This document shows, piece by piece, positions 1 to 10,412 of a stretch of 64,000 nucleotides of DNA. Both the position numbers and the translations under genes were made by a program. Under the pieces are notes generated by a model. It ran no database searches, was not told where the DNA came from, and saw only the letters and a list, made by a program, of their open reading frames with translations. The stretch's first letter is position 1. The number at the start of each line of letters is the position of its first letter. This DNA comes from Lepus europaeus (taxonomy: Eukaryota > Chordata > Mammalia > Lagomorpha > Leporidae). The stretch covers positions 59,684,474 through 59,748,473 of the forward strand of contig NC_084843.1 of the NCBI RefSeq assembly GCF_033115175.1. The letters are read 5' to 3'.

Positions 1-1194
1 GCCGTTGGCACCCCTGGGTTTTAGGGTCTACTTCAGTGTGAGTGGATAAAAACCTATAACCACATCCAGCCAGAACATATGGATGCAAGGTGTTGTCACC
101 AAGGCAGGTGGACCCCTGGCTAGGTGGGAGCCCCATGAGGTCTGCCCTTGTTCCTCCCTAACCCTGAGGCTGGGTCACACCAGAGCTGAATAAAAACTTC
201 TGTACAAATGAGTTGGTAGATAGATGGAGGCCAGATAGCTTGTACAGCCCTATACAGAGAATCAGACCTCCAGGAATTGAGTCATTCTTCCTCCCTGAAC
301 CCCACCAAGCCCATCTAGCCATCACCAAAGGGTTCCCACTGAAAACTCTGGGCGCCATCCAAGAGAAGGCAAAGTTCCCCTGGGGGCAGATTACCTCTTG
401 CCTCAACTTGGCCAGGGCCTCCCTTGGTTTCCAGGCTCTGTACACGGTGTACTCTCCCTTCAGGGTGTGGCAAACTGTTGGGATGACAGTGCATTTCTAT
501 TTAAAAATACTGTCTCTTGTTGGAGCTCAAGCTCCCCAAAGCAGCATGTCCCACCAGAGGCACTGTGGTCCTAACTGTACTGCCCTCTCTGACACTGCTT
601 TCTTCCTGCAGGCCCGGGTCACAGAGGGAGAGGTGGTCCCATGGGGAAGGAGACATATTTAGTATCCCTTGAATTGAGTTGAGTTGTAGCAAACAGGCAG
701 ATTACAAACTGGTTTCAATATAGGACTTTATAAGTGACTTTTTTGTTGTTGTTGTTGTAAGTGACTTTGAACAAGTTGTACTTCATTTTCTAAAGTGCCA
801 GCTACAGACATAAGGCATCACCTGAAAAGACCTTCAAAGGAGTAAATCCTGAGACTAAAGCACAGGCCTCACTGGCACACTGCACCCGTGGACTCGCAGC
901 TGTCCTGCCTGCTCCCCGCCAGCCCCGACGGCCCGGGGAATCTCCTGGACTGTTTGTTCCCGTTGGCGGAACCTTGGCTGGGCCTGATGCTGCGTCTCCA
1001 GGAGGGTGCTCCAGAATGAGGGGCTACTTCTCCTTTCCAGACAACAGACTCAGAACTCGTGGCTTACAACCAGCTGCAGTGGGGCAGCACCAGAACCGGG
1101 CACGCATGCCTGGCATGGAAGCGTGTGCACAGTGAACTGTTCCCCATAACTCTGAGAGCTGAGAAATGCCTAGAGATATGGCAGGTCAGCTTAG
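1..1194. other. Intergenic, no gene recognised
   Basis: Frames up to 149 codons are open here, but none resembles a known protein and no splice-flanked exon was recognised. A short GC-rich patch around 890-960 is too small to call a promoter. No repeat family was identified with confidence. By human gene order (recalled) this lies between LRRC20 and EIF4EBP2. Confidence 0.5.
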
Positions 1195-1515
1195 GCTGCC
1201 ACTTGAGACACCTTCATTCTCTATCACAGTACCTGGGTTTGAACCCTATCTCTGTTCCCAGTTCCAGCTTCCTGCCAATGCACACCTTGGGAGCAGCAGG
1301 TGCTGGCTCAAGTGTTGGAGTCCCTGCCACCCACTGAGAGAACCTGATGGAGTTCCTGGCTCCTGGCTTTGGCTTGACCCAGCCCAGCCCAGCCCTGGCT
1401 GTTGTGGACACTGGGGGAGTGAACTAGTAATTGGAAGGTCTTTATCTGTGTGTCTTTCTGTCTCTGTTTCTCTGTCTTTAGAATAAATAAAATAAAAATT
1501 TTAATTGTTTTTTAA
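1195..1515 (+). repeat. Diverged C-SINE
   Basis: An old, strongly diverged lagomorph C-SINE. The body phrase for 'gagttcctggctcctggctt' is readable near 1351, followed by a pyrimidine tract (1440-1480) and an AATAAATAAAATAAAAA tail. The tRNA-like head is degraded. Confidence 0.75.
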
Positions 1516-2259
1516 AAATTGAAACAGGCATGATAATATCCACCATGTGAGGAAGTTGTATTAGTGACAAGATCACTGAAAAGCAACTAGAGAAGCACCT
1601 GACCCAGCCTAGATACCTCCAACTGTTATCTGCGGTTATTACCACCTTCTCAACACATTCCATCTCTGATGTTTCAGGAGCTTGGGAATGCTCCTCCCCC
1701 AGTGTGTTCAGCAGATGTGATGATAAAAGACTGATGCCCAAGGCACACCTCGTGCTCCTTGGGGGTGCAGGGGCAAGTGCAGAGGACCGCCAGCCAGCAG
1801 CCTGGGGTCTCGCCCCTTCTCCACCAGCTCCTGGGTATGACCTCCCAGAAGTCAGTTACCTTCTTCACACTTCTGTTCTTCATCTGGAGAATGTGGGTAA
1901 GAGTGATAAGCAGCCTCCCAAGGGCTGCAGCTCAGCTGAGATAATGGCTGTGAAAGTGCTTTGTAAAGTGGAAAAGTGTTATCCTTGCTCCTTCCCAGGA
2001 TAAAGATCTAGCTTGGGAGGCTCCATTACAAACGGGTGTGGCCCACCCTCCCTTCAGGGAGGAAATGGGGGTGGGGTGGGGGTGGGGAAACAGGTGAGTA
2101 CAGGTGAGTTACAAGGAATGAGCTTGGGAAGCCAGGGAGGCTTGGTCACAGGAAGGACAGATGACAACAGGAAGGACACACCTGGGTCAGGGATATTCAG
2201 GCTATGTGAGTTTTTTGATGCTCTAATTACACTAACACATTTTAAACATTTCAAGATAT
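1516..2259. other. Intergenic, no gene recognised
   Basis: Unique-looking sequence with no convincing coding exon. It holds a G-rich run listed separately. Confidence 0.4.
2067..2087 (+). other. G-quadruplex-type motif
   Basis: Four G runs of 5, 4, 5 and 4 bases are separated by single T loops. This is the canonical pattern for a stable intramolecular quadruplex. No gene is adjacent. Confidence 0.7.
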
Positions 2260-2582
2260 GGGGCTGGTGCTGTGGCATAGCAGGTAAAGTACCATCTGCA
2301 CTGCCAGCATCCCATGTGGGAGCCAGTTCGAGATCCGGCTGCTCCACTTCCTGTCCAGCTCTCTGCTATGGCCTGGGAAAGCAGTGGAAGATGGCCTGAG
2401 TCCTTGGGCTCCTACACCCGTGTGGGAGACTTGGAAGAAGTTCTGGCTCCTGGCTTCGGAGCAATGTAGCTCCGGCTATTGCACCCATCTGGAGAATGAA
2501 CAAGCAGATGGTAGATATCACTCTCTCTCTCTCCCTCTCTGTAACTCTGCCTTTCAAGTAAATAAATAAATCTTTTAAACAA
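2260..2582 (+). repeat. C-SINE
   Basis: A full-length copy. It runs from the head GGGGCTGGTGCTGTGGCATAG, through the tRNA B-box-like GTTCGAGATCC, to a (TC)n tract and an AAATAAATAAATC tail. Flanks 'tttcaagatat' and 'tttcaagatag' look like a target-site duplication. Confidence 0.93.
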
Positions 2583-2792
2583 TTTTCAAGATAGGGTTGC
2601 CTACATGCAGTATAAGTTGCATGTTTCATCCTGGCAATGCATAAGGTGTGGATCTAGTGAGTCCTATGGCTACATCAACTAGTCTCCAATCCCCATCTTT
2701 CTAGATAACCTCATTCCCAGATAATATTAAATCCATACATTTGAAGCCAGGGAGATGACCCAGTCATCTTAGGGGCAGACTGGTAAAATCCA

Positions 2793-3095
2793 TTGATGGA
2801 ATACTACTTGGCCATCAATAGGAACATGGAACTGACACAAGCAACACAGTATATTGAGACAAGAACCCAGATACAGAATAGCATATACAGTGTGAATCTA
2901 TTTCTATCAAGTTTTAGAACAGATAAAATTCCTCAATAATGACAGCAGATTAGTGATTGCTCAGGGCCAGAGCTTAGGAATGGGGGTTGTTGATTGCTAA
3001 AGGGTACAAGGATGGGTACAAGATGGGTGTGATGAAAATGTTCTACATCTTGGTTGTAGTAGTGTTTACAGGATGTAAACATTTTCCCAAACCCA
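2793..3095 (+). repeat. L1 3' end fragment
   Basis: It begins with the typical L1 ORF2 end phrase 'gatggaatactacttggcca' and continues into the L1 3'UTR phrase 'gtgatgaaaatgttctacat'. It is an ancient, decayed fragment. Confidence 0.8.
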
Positions 3096-3130
3096 TCCAC
3101 ATGCACAGGGGGACCACAAAAAGTTTGTGG

Positions 3131-3500
3131 GGGCAGCCCTTTGGCTTAGTGGTTAAAACAGAGCTTGAGATGCCTGTGTCTGAAATTTGAGTGCCTGGAG
3201 CCAATCCCTGGCTCCATTTCTGATTCAAGCTTCCTACTAATGCAGACCTTGGGAGATAGTAGTGTGACTTAAGTAGCTGGGTCCCTGCCACTCCTGTGGG
3301 AGACCTGGACTGAATTCCCAGCTCCCAGCTCCCAGCTCCTGGTTCCTGACTTTGGCCTGGCCTAGCCCTTGTCTTTATCAACATTTGGAGAGTGAACCAG
3401 CAGATGAGATATGACTGTGTTTGTCTGTTACACTGTCTTTCTCTCTCTCTTTGTCTCTCCACCTCTCAAATAATTCAGAATAAAAATTTTTTTTAAAGCA
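3131..3500 (+). repeat. Diverged C-SINE
   Basis: The head 'gcagccctttggcttagtgg' is an older variant. The body carries 'gggagacctggactgaattc' and the tail AATAAAAATTTTTTTTAAA. Confidence 0.8.
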
Positions 3501-3569
3501 ATCTAAAGCACTAATATGTTAATTGTGAGCCTTGTGGCCAAGATTTTTTTTTTGTTTAAAATGTATAAG

Positions 3570-4275
3570 GGAGCTGGCATTGTGGCATAGTGGGTAAAGC
3601 TGCTGCCTGCAGTGCTGGCATCCCATATGGGCGCTGGTTTGAGTCCTGGCCACTTTTTTTTTTTTTTTTTTGACAGGCAGAGTGGACAGTGAGAGAGAGA
3701 GACAGAGAGAAAGGTCTTCCTTTTGCCGTTGGTTCACCCTACAATGGCCGCCGCGGTAGCGCGCTGCGGCCGGCGCACCGCGCTGTTCCGATGGCAGGAG
3801 CCAGGTGTTTATCCTGGTCTCCCATGGGGTGCAGGACCCAAGGACTTGGGCCATCCTCCACTGCACTCCCTAGCCACAGCAGAGAGCTGGCCTGGAAGAG
3901 GGGCAACCGGGACAGGATCGGTGCCCCAACCGGGACTAGAACCCGGTGTGCCGGCGCCGCAAGGCGGAGGATTAGCCTGTTGAGCCACGGCGCCAGCTAG
4001 AGTCCTGGCCACTTCTGATCCAGCTCTCTGCTATGGCCTGGGAAGGTAGTAGAGGATGGCCCAAGTCCTCAGGTCCCTGAGCCCACGTGGGAGACCTGGA
4101 GGAAGCTCCTGGCTCCTGGCTTCAAATCAGCCGCTTTCCAGCCATTGCGGCCAATTGGGGAGTGAACCAGTGGATGGAAGACCCCCCCCCCCAATCTCTC
4201 TCTCTCTCTCTCTGCCTCTCCTCTCTCTGGTTAACCCTGACTTTCAAGTAAAATAATTAAATCTTTAAAAATATA
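3570..4275 (+). repeat. C-SINE interrupted by a younger SINE
   Basis: The host element has its 5' part at 3570-3651 and its 3' part at 4000-4275. The sequence 'gagtcctggccactt' occurs on both sides of the insert, as a target-site duplication. An 11-base C run interrupts its pyrimidine tract at 4182. Confidence 0.92.
3652..3999 (-). repeat. Young C-SINE nested in an older one
   Basis: It reads in minus orientation: poly-T, GACAGGCAGAGTGGACAGTG, a (GA)n tract, and a GC-rich body keeping several CpGs. It ends in the reverse complement of a tRNA-like head ('ttgagccacggcgccagct'). High CpG retention and nesting indicate a recent subfamily. Confidence 0.93.
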
Positions 4276-4290
4276 TATAGTGTATAGAAA

Positions 4291-4622
4291 GGGGCCGGCA
4301 CTGTGGCATAACAGATAAAACTGCCGCCTGCAACACTGGCATCCATATGGGCACCGGTTTGAGTCCCGACTGCTCTACTTCTGATCCAGCTCTCTGCCAT
4401 GGCCTGGGAAAGCAGTAGAAGATGGCCCAAGTCCTTGGGCCCTTGCACCCACGTGGGAGACCTGGAAGAAGCTCCTGGCTCCTGGCTTTGGATCAGCACA
4501 GCTCCAGCTGTTGTGGCCAATTGGGGAGTGAACCAGTGGATGGAAGACCTCTCTCTCTCTCTGCCTCTACTCTCTCTGTGTAACTCTTCCTTTCAAATAA
4601 ATAAATAAGTCTTTAAAATAAA
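4291..4622 (+). repeat. C-SINE
   Basis: A full-length copy from GGGGCCGGCACTGTGGCATAA to a (TC)n tract and an AAATAAATAAATAAG tail. Flanks 'gtgtatagaaa' and 'gtatataggaaa' look like a degraded target duplication. Confidence 0.95.
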
Positions 4623-4631
4623 ATAAAGTAT

Positions 4632-4745
4632 ATAGGAAAATGGAATTAAAAGATGAGTTTACTTTGGCACAAAAATTTTTGAAAAACCATGCATAAATTT
4701 TTCACATAACACATTTCCATGAACTTTTTGCAGGCCCTTCATATG
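4632..4745. repeat. Palindromic MITE-like element
   Basis: The left arm 'aaaatggaattaaaagatga' and the right arm 'cacatttccatgaacttttt' belong to a recurrent short palindromic element. Related copies are at 19260-19735 and 33588-33716. The family name was not assigned; a mariner-like nonautonomous element is possible. Confidence 0.55.
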
Positions 4746-5118
4746 CATGGATTTTATAATTTTTTAACCAAAATATCTTTTAATCCGATTTACCATGATA
4801 TTTTTGAAATACATTCATATATTATTCACATTTTTGTTACCTTAACTAAAGTACATGAGAGGAGCAACTTAGGAGGGAAGAAGGCTTGGCTGACAGTTCC
4901 AGAGGTTCACAGTCCAAGATTGGTGCCCAGCAATGTGGGCATCTGACGAGGCCAGATGACAGCAAAAGGACAATCACAGATCACACCAGGAAGCAACAAC
5001 TCTCAGGAGAACAGTTCAAGGACAAGCCCTCCAACCACCTAAAGACTTCCTTCTAGGCCCTCTCCCCAGGTGCCCTATCATAACACCTCTCCACCCTTAA
5101 GCCATCAATCCATTAACT
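4746..5118. other. Intergenic, no gene recognised
   Basis: AT-rich then mixed sequence with no recognisable exon or repeat family. Confidence 0.35.
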
Positions 5119-5486
5119 TTTTTTTTTAAAGCAAATCTTTACTATTCAGAAACTGCTTCATAGGAAGGAGAATCTTAGCTATTTAGTTTTTTTTTTTAAA
5201 GATTTATTAATTATTTATTTGAAAGTCAGAGTTACACAGAGAGAGGAGAGGTGGCGGAGGGGTGGTCCTCCATCCGATGGTTCACTCCCCAATTGACCGC
5301 AATGCCAGAGCTGGGCCAATCTGAAGCCAGGATCCAGGAGCTTCTTCCAGGTCTCCCACGTGGGTGCAGGGGCCCAAGGACTTGGGCCATCTTCTACTGC
5401 TTTCCCAGGCCATAGCAGAGAGCCCGTAAGGAATGCCAGCACTTCAGGCCAGGGTGTTAATCCGCTGCGCCATAGCGGTGGCCCCC
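5119..5486 (-). repeat. C-SINE with extra 3' material
   Basis: A minus-strand C-SINE occupies 5186-5486. The duplication 'aatccattaact' flanks 5119-5486, so about 65 bp lying beyond the usual tail (5119-5185) was apparently inserted with it. Both ends of that extra piece are T-rich. Confidence 0.85.
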
Positions 5487-5498
5487 AATCCATTAACT

Positions 5499-5845
5499 CT
5501 TAGCAGAAGACTTTGGAGTTCCAAGGTCAGTGTGAGCTTGGGGAGCCAAATCCTGTTCAAACCCTAACACCTCAGACCCTTGAAAGGGGGTGTATTTAGT
5601 GTGCATAAATTATACTACAACTCAGCTCATAATAAACATTGTCATCTGAACAGGCAGCCTTTTGCTGCCTCCCAGGCCTCTCTGTCCTGGGCTGTCTCAC
5701 GTTTATCTCTCAGCCCCCACAAGGCTTTCTAAAGTCAGTTTGACCACAGGTTGGTTCTGTGCCAGCCCATGGGGACATGAGGCAAACCTTTCAGGGTCGC
5801 AGTGCTGCAGGGAATCAGAGGCCTAAGCAGAGAACACCCACACCA
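5499..5845. other. Intergenic, no gene recognised
   Basis: No recognisable exon or repeat family was seen in this short interval. Confidence 0.35.
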
Positions 5846-6100
5846 AAGGTTAGTACCTGGGGTAGGTGTTTGGCATGCCACACCCAAATCCTATACTGGC
5901 ATCCTGGGTCCAGCTTCCTGCCACCTCAGACTCTAGGAGGCAGTAGGTGATGACTCAGGAAATGGGATCCCTAGTGCACAGACAGGAAACCCGGATGAAG
6001 TTCCCAGCTCCTGGCTTCGGCCTGGCCCAGCCCTGGCTGTTACGGGCATCTGTGGAGTGAACCAGAGGATGGGAAATCTGTGTCTTTGTTTTTCACATAA
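5846..6100 (+). repeat. Diverged C-SINE
   Basis: The body phrases 'gttcccagctcctggcttcgg' and 'gtggagtgaaccagaggatg' are clear. The head and A-rich tail are degraded. Confidence 0.75.
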
Positions 6101-6875
6101 ATTAGAAAAACAAAATTACAAGGTCGGTACAAGTGCGCTCAAGATGCATGGGAGCTCAAAAGGAGGAAAAACGACGACTGCTACTGGAAAGAAGAAAGTC
6201 AAAGGCAGCCCACCTGCCCTGAATATTAAACATAAGTGTGAGTTAGACAGGGACAGGGCGGGGCGGGAGGTGGAGGAGGGAGGGGTCAGCAGGACCCCAT
6301 GTGTCTTCTTCGTGGCTACATCCCTCAGTCCCAGAGTGGCTGTGCATTAAGCGTTCACTCAATGGACAGTGGAAGCACAGGCATGGTCTTCCACCCACGG
6401 CCACAGGCCACACTGTTGCTGGGAAGGAAAGTGTTACACATTCAGACACCAGCGACCTGGCTGTTTTGCACTGCATTGAACAGCTGCACGTTGAATAGCT
6501 GCGACACAGAGACAGTTTGGTTTGGAAAGTCTCCAGCACTCCCTTTCTGACCTTCCATGGGAAATGTCTGCTGACCCCTGAGCCAAGGCAAGGTGGGGAC
6601 ACTGTGAGAGAGCACTCCCCAAGGCCCTCAGGAAGGAAACCAGCTGAGGTGGGAAAGGCGAGGGCTGCGCACCCTGTGCAGCCGAGACACGTTGGCGTCA
6701 CACACTTTCTTACTTTTTACAGCGTGCTCGCAACCTGTACTCACTTCCTTCTGGCTCTAACTTCCTTCCTTATAATGCAGGCGCTGGAAATCTAAAATAA
6801 CAACATCTTTCATGTTTCTCTGTAGCAACGTGTTTCAAGTCCTCACTCAAGACCTGAATTAAAACTGAGCGAAGG
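6101..6875. other. Intergenic, no gene recognised
   Basis: Open frames up to 152 codons on the minus strand lack any recognised domain. They overlap other open frames on both strands, as expected by chance in GC-richer DNA. Confidence 0.4.
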
Positions 6876-7044
6876 GGGCCGGCAGTGTGGCATAGTAGGT
6901 TAATCCTGTGCACCCTACGTGGGCACTGGTTCCACACGGCCATCTGGGGAGTGAACAGCAGATGGACGAGCTCTCTCTCTGCTTCTCCCTCTCACTGTTT
7001 GTAACTCTACCTCTCAAATAAATAAATAAAAATCTTTTAAAAAC
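6876..7044 (+). repeat. Internally deleted C-SINE
   Basis: The head GGGGCCGGCAGTGTGGCATAG and the normal 3' end are present, but the middle (about 160 bp) is missing. The target duplication 'aaaactgagYgaag' flanks it, so it is a genuine single insertion. Confidence 0.9.
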
Positions 7045-7372
7045 AAAACTGAGTGAAGTGGGGAGAGAGGAGGGTCGCTCCAGACATCCACTTGTGCGGT
7101 GGTAGTTGGGACAGCAGCTAGCTGTTTCCCAGTTTCCTGATTCTGGTTCAGGGAGCTGCTCTGTGAGGTTCTAAAGGTTGTTCCTGGAGGCCCAGCCTGT
7201 GTCCATTCTTCTACTTCACCCAGGCTCTTTTCAGCACCTACTTCTCTGAATAAACTATTTCTGTTGTTGCAAAAACACTTGCCCTCTACCTTTAGTGAAT
7301 CACGGTAGATTAAACATCCGTGTTTTATCTCTTCTCTACCATTAAGCCTTCTAAAATGAATGTACAGGAAAT
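7045..7372. other. Intergenic, no gene recognised
   Basis: No recognisable exon or repeat family. Confidence 0.35.
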
Positions 7373-7705
7373 TTTTTTTTAATTTAAATTTTTTTTTTTT
7401 AATTTGACAGAGTTAGACAGTGAGAGAGAGAGACAGAGAGAAAGGTCTTCCTTCCATTAGTTCACCCCCACAAATGGCTGCTATGGCCAGAGCTACGCCT
7501 ATCCGAAGCCAGGAGCCAGGTGCTTTCTCCTGGTCTCCAATGTGGGTGCAGGGCCCAAGCACCTGGGCCATCCTCCATTGCCCTCCCGGGTCACACCAGA
7601 GACGCTGGACTGGAAGAGGAGCAACCAGGACCAGAACCCAGCACCCATGTGGGATGCTGGTGCTGCAGGCGAAGGATCAACCAAGTGAGCCACGGCGCTG
7701 GCCCC
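7373..7705 (-). repeat. C-SINE
   Basis: A minus-oriented copy with T-rich start, (GA)n tract and AAAGGTCTTCCTTCC, ending in the reverse complement of the head ('ccacggcgctggcccc'). Confidence 0.93.
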
Positions 7706-7990
7706 AAGGACATTTTTTTAAAAAGACATAAATCCATAAGGACTGTAAAGTCAGGAACAGGTATGGCAGGTGGACTAGCGATGGCAACCAGGTTTTGGAA
7801 GCTGGAAAGCAAGGCAGAGAGACAAATACTGACTTGTCTTGCAGACTGAGAAAAGTGGAGACGGAGCAGCTAGCCAGAAAAAGGCCACTTTTCATCACAG
7901 ATCCCCAGGCGGACATGAAGCTCAGGCTCCAAGATGTCTATAGTCAGGGATGCAGGATCGGCTAGGAAGAGGAGGGCTGGCTCAAGTCCT

Positions 7991-8165
7991 TTTAAAAAAT
8001 TAATTATTTTTATTTATTGGAAAGGGAGGGTGGGGGAAGGAGGAGGGAGAGAGAGAGGGAGAGGGAGAGGGAGGGGGGGGAGGGAGAGGGAGAGGGAGAG
8101 GGAGAGGGAGAGATCTCCCATTTGTTGGTTCACACCTCAAATGCCCACAACAGCTGGGCGCTGCT
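7991..8165 (-). repeat. C-SINE fragment with expanded purine tract
   Basis: It starts with the C-SINE 3' end in reverse ('ttatttattggaaaggga') and ends within the body ('gttcacacctcaaatgccca'). Its (GA)n tract has expanded to about 75 bp of GGGAGA-type repeats at 8039-8112. Confidence 0.8.
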
Positions 8166-8394
8166 CTACAGATGCAGTCTCTGTACTCCTTCCCTTTCAG
8201 CCTCAGCTGGGCTCCCTGGGGAACAAGGACCAGCAAGACACTGACCTTGGGGATCCCCAGTGAAAGAGCTGGTCTGGCTCTGATTACAGAAACCCCATCA
8301 GAGACCAGCCCTCTATCCCCCACCCCCACTCAGGACACCACAGAATGGGAGGAAGGACTTGTAAACAGTAAATGTGATGAGGCTCTAGTGTTCT

Positions 8395-9060
8395 GGATAT
8401 ATAAAGGTATTTTAAACTCCACTAATAAAAAGTCAAATAACTCAATTTAAAAATGGGCAAATGGCTGGTGCCATGGCTCAATAGGCTAATCCTCCGCCTG
8501 CGGCGCTGGCACCCCGGGTTCTAGTTCCGGCCAGGGCGCTGGATTCTGTCCCGGTTGCTCCTCTTCTAGTCCAGTTCTCTGCTGTGGTCCGGGAGTGCAG
8601 TGGAGGATGGCCCAAGGGCTTGGGCACCCCATGGGAGACCAGGAGAAGCACGTGGCTCCTGGATTCGGATCAGCACGATGTGCTGGCCACAGTGGCCAAT
8701 GGGGGGTGAACCAATGGAAAAAGGAAGACCTTTCTCTCTGTTTCTCTCTTTCACTGTCCACTCTGCCTGACCGAAAAAAAAAAAAAAAGGGCAAATGACT
8801 TGAACAGACATTTCTCTAAAGAAGACCTACCCTGGAATAGCCAACAGGCACATGAAGAGACTCAACATAACTTATCATTAGGGGAATGCAAACTGAAAGC
8901 ACCATGAGCTACCGCTTCACATTGACTGGGGTGGCTGAGAGACAGGTACTAACAGTGTTGGCAAGGGATATGGGAACACCAGAGCCTCCCTATATTCCTG
9001 GTGGGCACAGACAACGGTAAAGCTGTTCGGCAGGGAGACAGAAATTAGCCTGTGTGTGTG
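8395..9060 (+). repeat. L1 ORF2 3' fragment, split by a SINE
   Basis: Typical L1 phrases lie on both sides of the inserted SINE: 'actcaatttaaaaatgggca' before, and 'gacttgaacagacatttctc' plus 'aggggaatgcaaactgaaag' after. The frame is broken and the copy is a fossil. Confidence 0.88.
8463..8790 (+). repeat. C-SINE inserted in L1
   Basis: The flanking duplication 'gggcaaatg' is found immediately before and after. The poly-A tail lies at 8775-8789. The copy is CpG-rich, of the younger subfamily. Confidence 0.93.
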
Positions 9061-9780
9061 AAAGGAAGACAGAGCACCTGCAGAAAGGCCTGCAGCAGCC
9101 TCACTAGCACCCCTGGAAGCAGCCAGGATTTCACACTGCAGGTGGCCCCAAGCCTTCCCCCACCCCCAGGGAAAGCCCCCCCCCCCCCCCCCCCGATTCC
9201 TCTCTGCCCAGCACCGAGTGGGCTACCCAGGCTGATAACATGGAGTAATAAAACCTCGAGGGGAATGTTACCCACGTCACACCCAGAATCCACGCACATT
9301 TAAAAAGCTTCTCCGTACTGACTTCCAATGCAGAAACGATCAGTAGACACAAGCTACACAAGCAAAAGCTCTTTGAAACCCTCGACGTTTTCTAAGAATG
9401 GTAAGAGGCCGTGAGACCAAGAGGTTGGAGAATCCCCGTGACAAGAGCAGAGCCCAGAGGCGGATTTCTCCAGGTCCCTGGCGTGCCGGGAGTCCTCTCC
9501 CGAGCCTCGAATTACCTCTGCGGCGTGGACGGCTGGTGGGCTCTTCCTTGCTAAGGTTGCTACGTCGCTTTTTGTGTTTCTTCAGGGATGGCCTCTGGCG
9601 TGAGTGGTTGTCCCTGGGAGAAAGTGGCACCTTAACCCTTTCTGCTCTGCTTAATTTTTAAAAAACACATCGTGCAAGCACGGCTTGTATTTCACAATGA
9701 ACAGTTAGGAGTACGGATAGGACACCGAAGTCAGCTCAAGCAGTGCGGACTGACGACTAAGCACCGAGAAAGCTCACCGC
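9061..9780. other. Intergenic, upstream flank of EIF4EBP2
   Basis: No gene was recognised. The interval contains a 19-base C run at 9176-9194. CpG density rises towards the EIF4EBP2 CpG island. Confidence 0.45.
9176..9194 (+). repeat. Poly-C homopolymer, 19 bases
   Basis: The longest of eleven C or G runs of at least 11 bases in the window. Its length may not be reliable. Confidence 0.85.
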
Positions 9781-10146
9781 CAGCCCCGGCCTGGCTCGAA
9801 AACTCCTCACTCAGCTCCCCTCCCGCACCCTGCCCCGCCCACCGGAGCGGGCCCCGCCCCCTGGACACGGCCCCGCCCCACCCGCACCGTCACTTCCGGC
9901 CGACCCGCTTCCCGAACTCCTTCTGGCTCCCGCCTTCGCCCGCTTCCGGTCGTCGTCGTCGCCGCTGCTGCCGCTGCTCCTGCTGCTGAGGCTGCTGGCG
10001 GAGGCCGGAGGATCGGGCGGCGGCGGCGGCGGCGGCTGAGAGGGCGGCGGCGGGAGCGGAGCGGGACGAGGGAGGGAGAGAAAGCGAGCGAGGAGCGAGC
10101 GGAGCGCGCCCTTCCGCCCGCCTGAGGAGCCGGAGCCGCCCGGGCC

Positions 10147-10240
10147 CGCCGCCGCCGCCGCCGCCCGCCCGCCTGCCTGCCTGCCTGCCTGCCTGCCCGC
10201 CCGCCCGCCCGCCCGCCAGCCTGCCCGCCCGTCCGCCGGA
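10147..10240 (+). repeat. GCC and CCTG/CCCG tandem repeats in 5'UTR
   Basis: A run of GCC triplets is followed by repeated CCTG units and then repeated CCCG units. It ends about 30 bp before the EIF4EBP2 start codon, so it probably lies in the 5'UTR. It is prone to length change and to stable RNA structure. Confidence 0.85.
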
Positions 10241-10267
10241 CAAAGCCGAGAGCCCGCGCCCACAGCC

Positions 10268-10412
10268 ATGTCCTCGTCCGCCGGCAGCGGCCACCAGCCC
10301 AGCCAGAGCCGTGCCATCCCCACGCGCACCGTGCCCATCAGCGACGCCGCGCAGCTACCTCACGACTATTGCACCACGCCCGGCGGGACGCTCTTCTCCA
10401 CCACGCCGGGAG
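10268..10412 (+). CDS. EIF4EBP2: EIF4EBP2 coding exon 1 (residues 1-48 and part of 49)
   Basis: This exon encodes the N-terminus of eIF4E-binding protein 2, a small disordered cytoplasmic repressor of cap-dependent translation. It competes with eIF4G for eIF4E and is released when phosphorylated by mTORC1. The start ATG follows GCCACAGCC in an acceptable context and gives the family's [14 protein letters not shown] start. Visible motifs are RAIP (residues 15-18, mTORC1 recruitment) and the two Thr-Pro phosphosites in CTTPGG and STTPGG (Thr37, Thr46). The exon ends at GGAG, followed by the donor GTGAGC, and the split glycine codon is completed by exon 2. Residue 23 is Pro (codon CCC), where I recall Ala in human. 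With exons 2 and 3 it gives exactly 120 aa, the family length. Confidence 0.98.

Noticed and set aside
2330-2345. tRNA-like B boxes in many places
   Set aside because: All seen are inside C-SINE heads, which descend from a tRNA. No free-standing tRNA gene with a full cloverleaf was recognised.
6057-6350. Lysine-rich plus frame resembling a processed small basic protein
   Set aside because: The first part derives from a SINE tail and no homologue was recognised; no poly-A or duplication flanks it.
9811-10338. 175- and 134-codon minus frames over the EIF4EBP2 promoter
   Set aside because: They consist of low-complexity Gly/Arg/Ala/Ser encoded by the CpG island antisense strand and are shadows.
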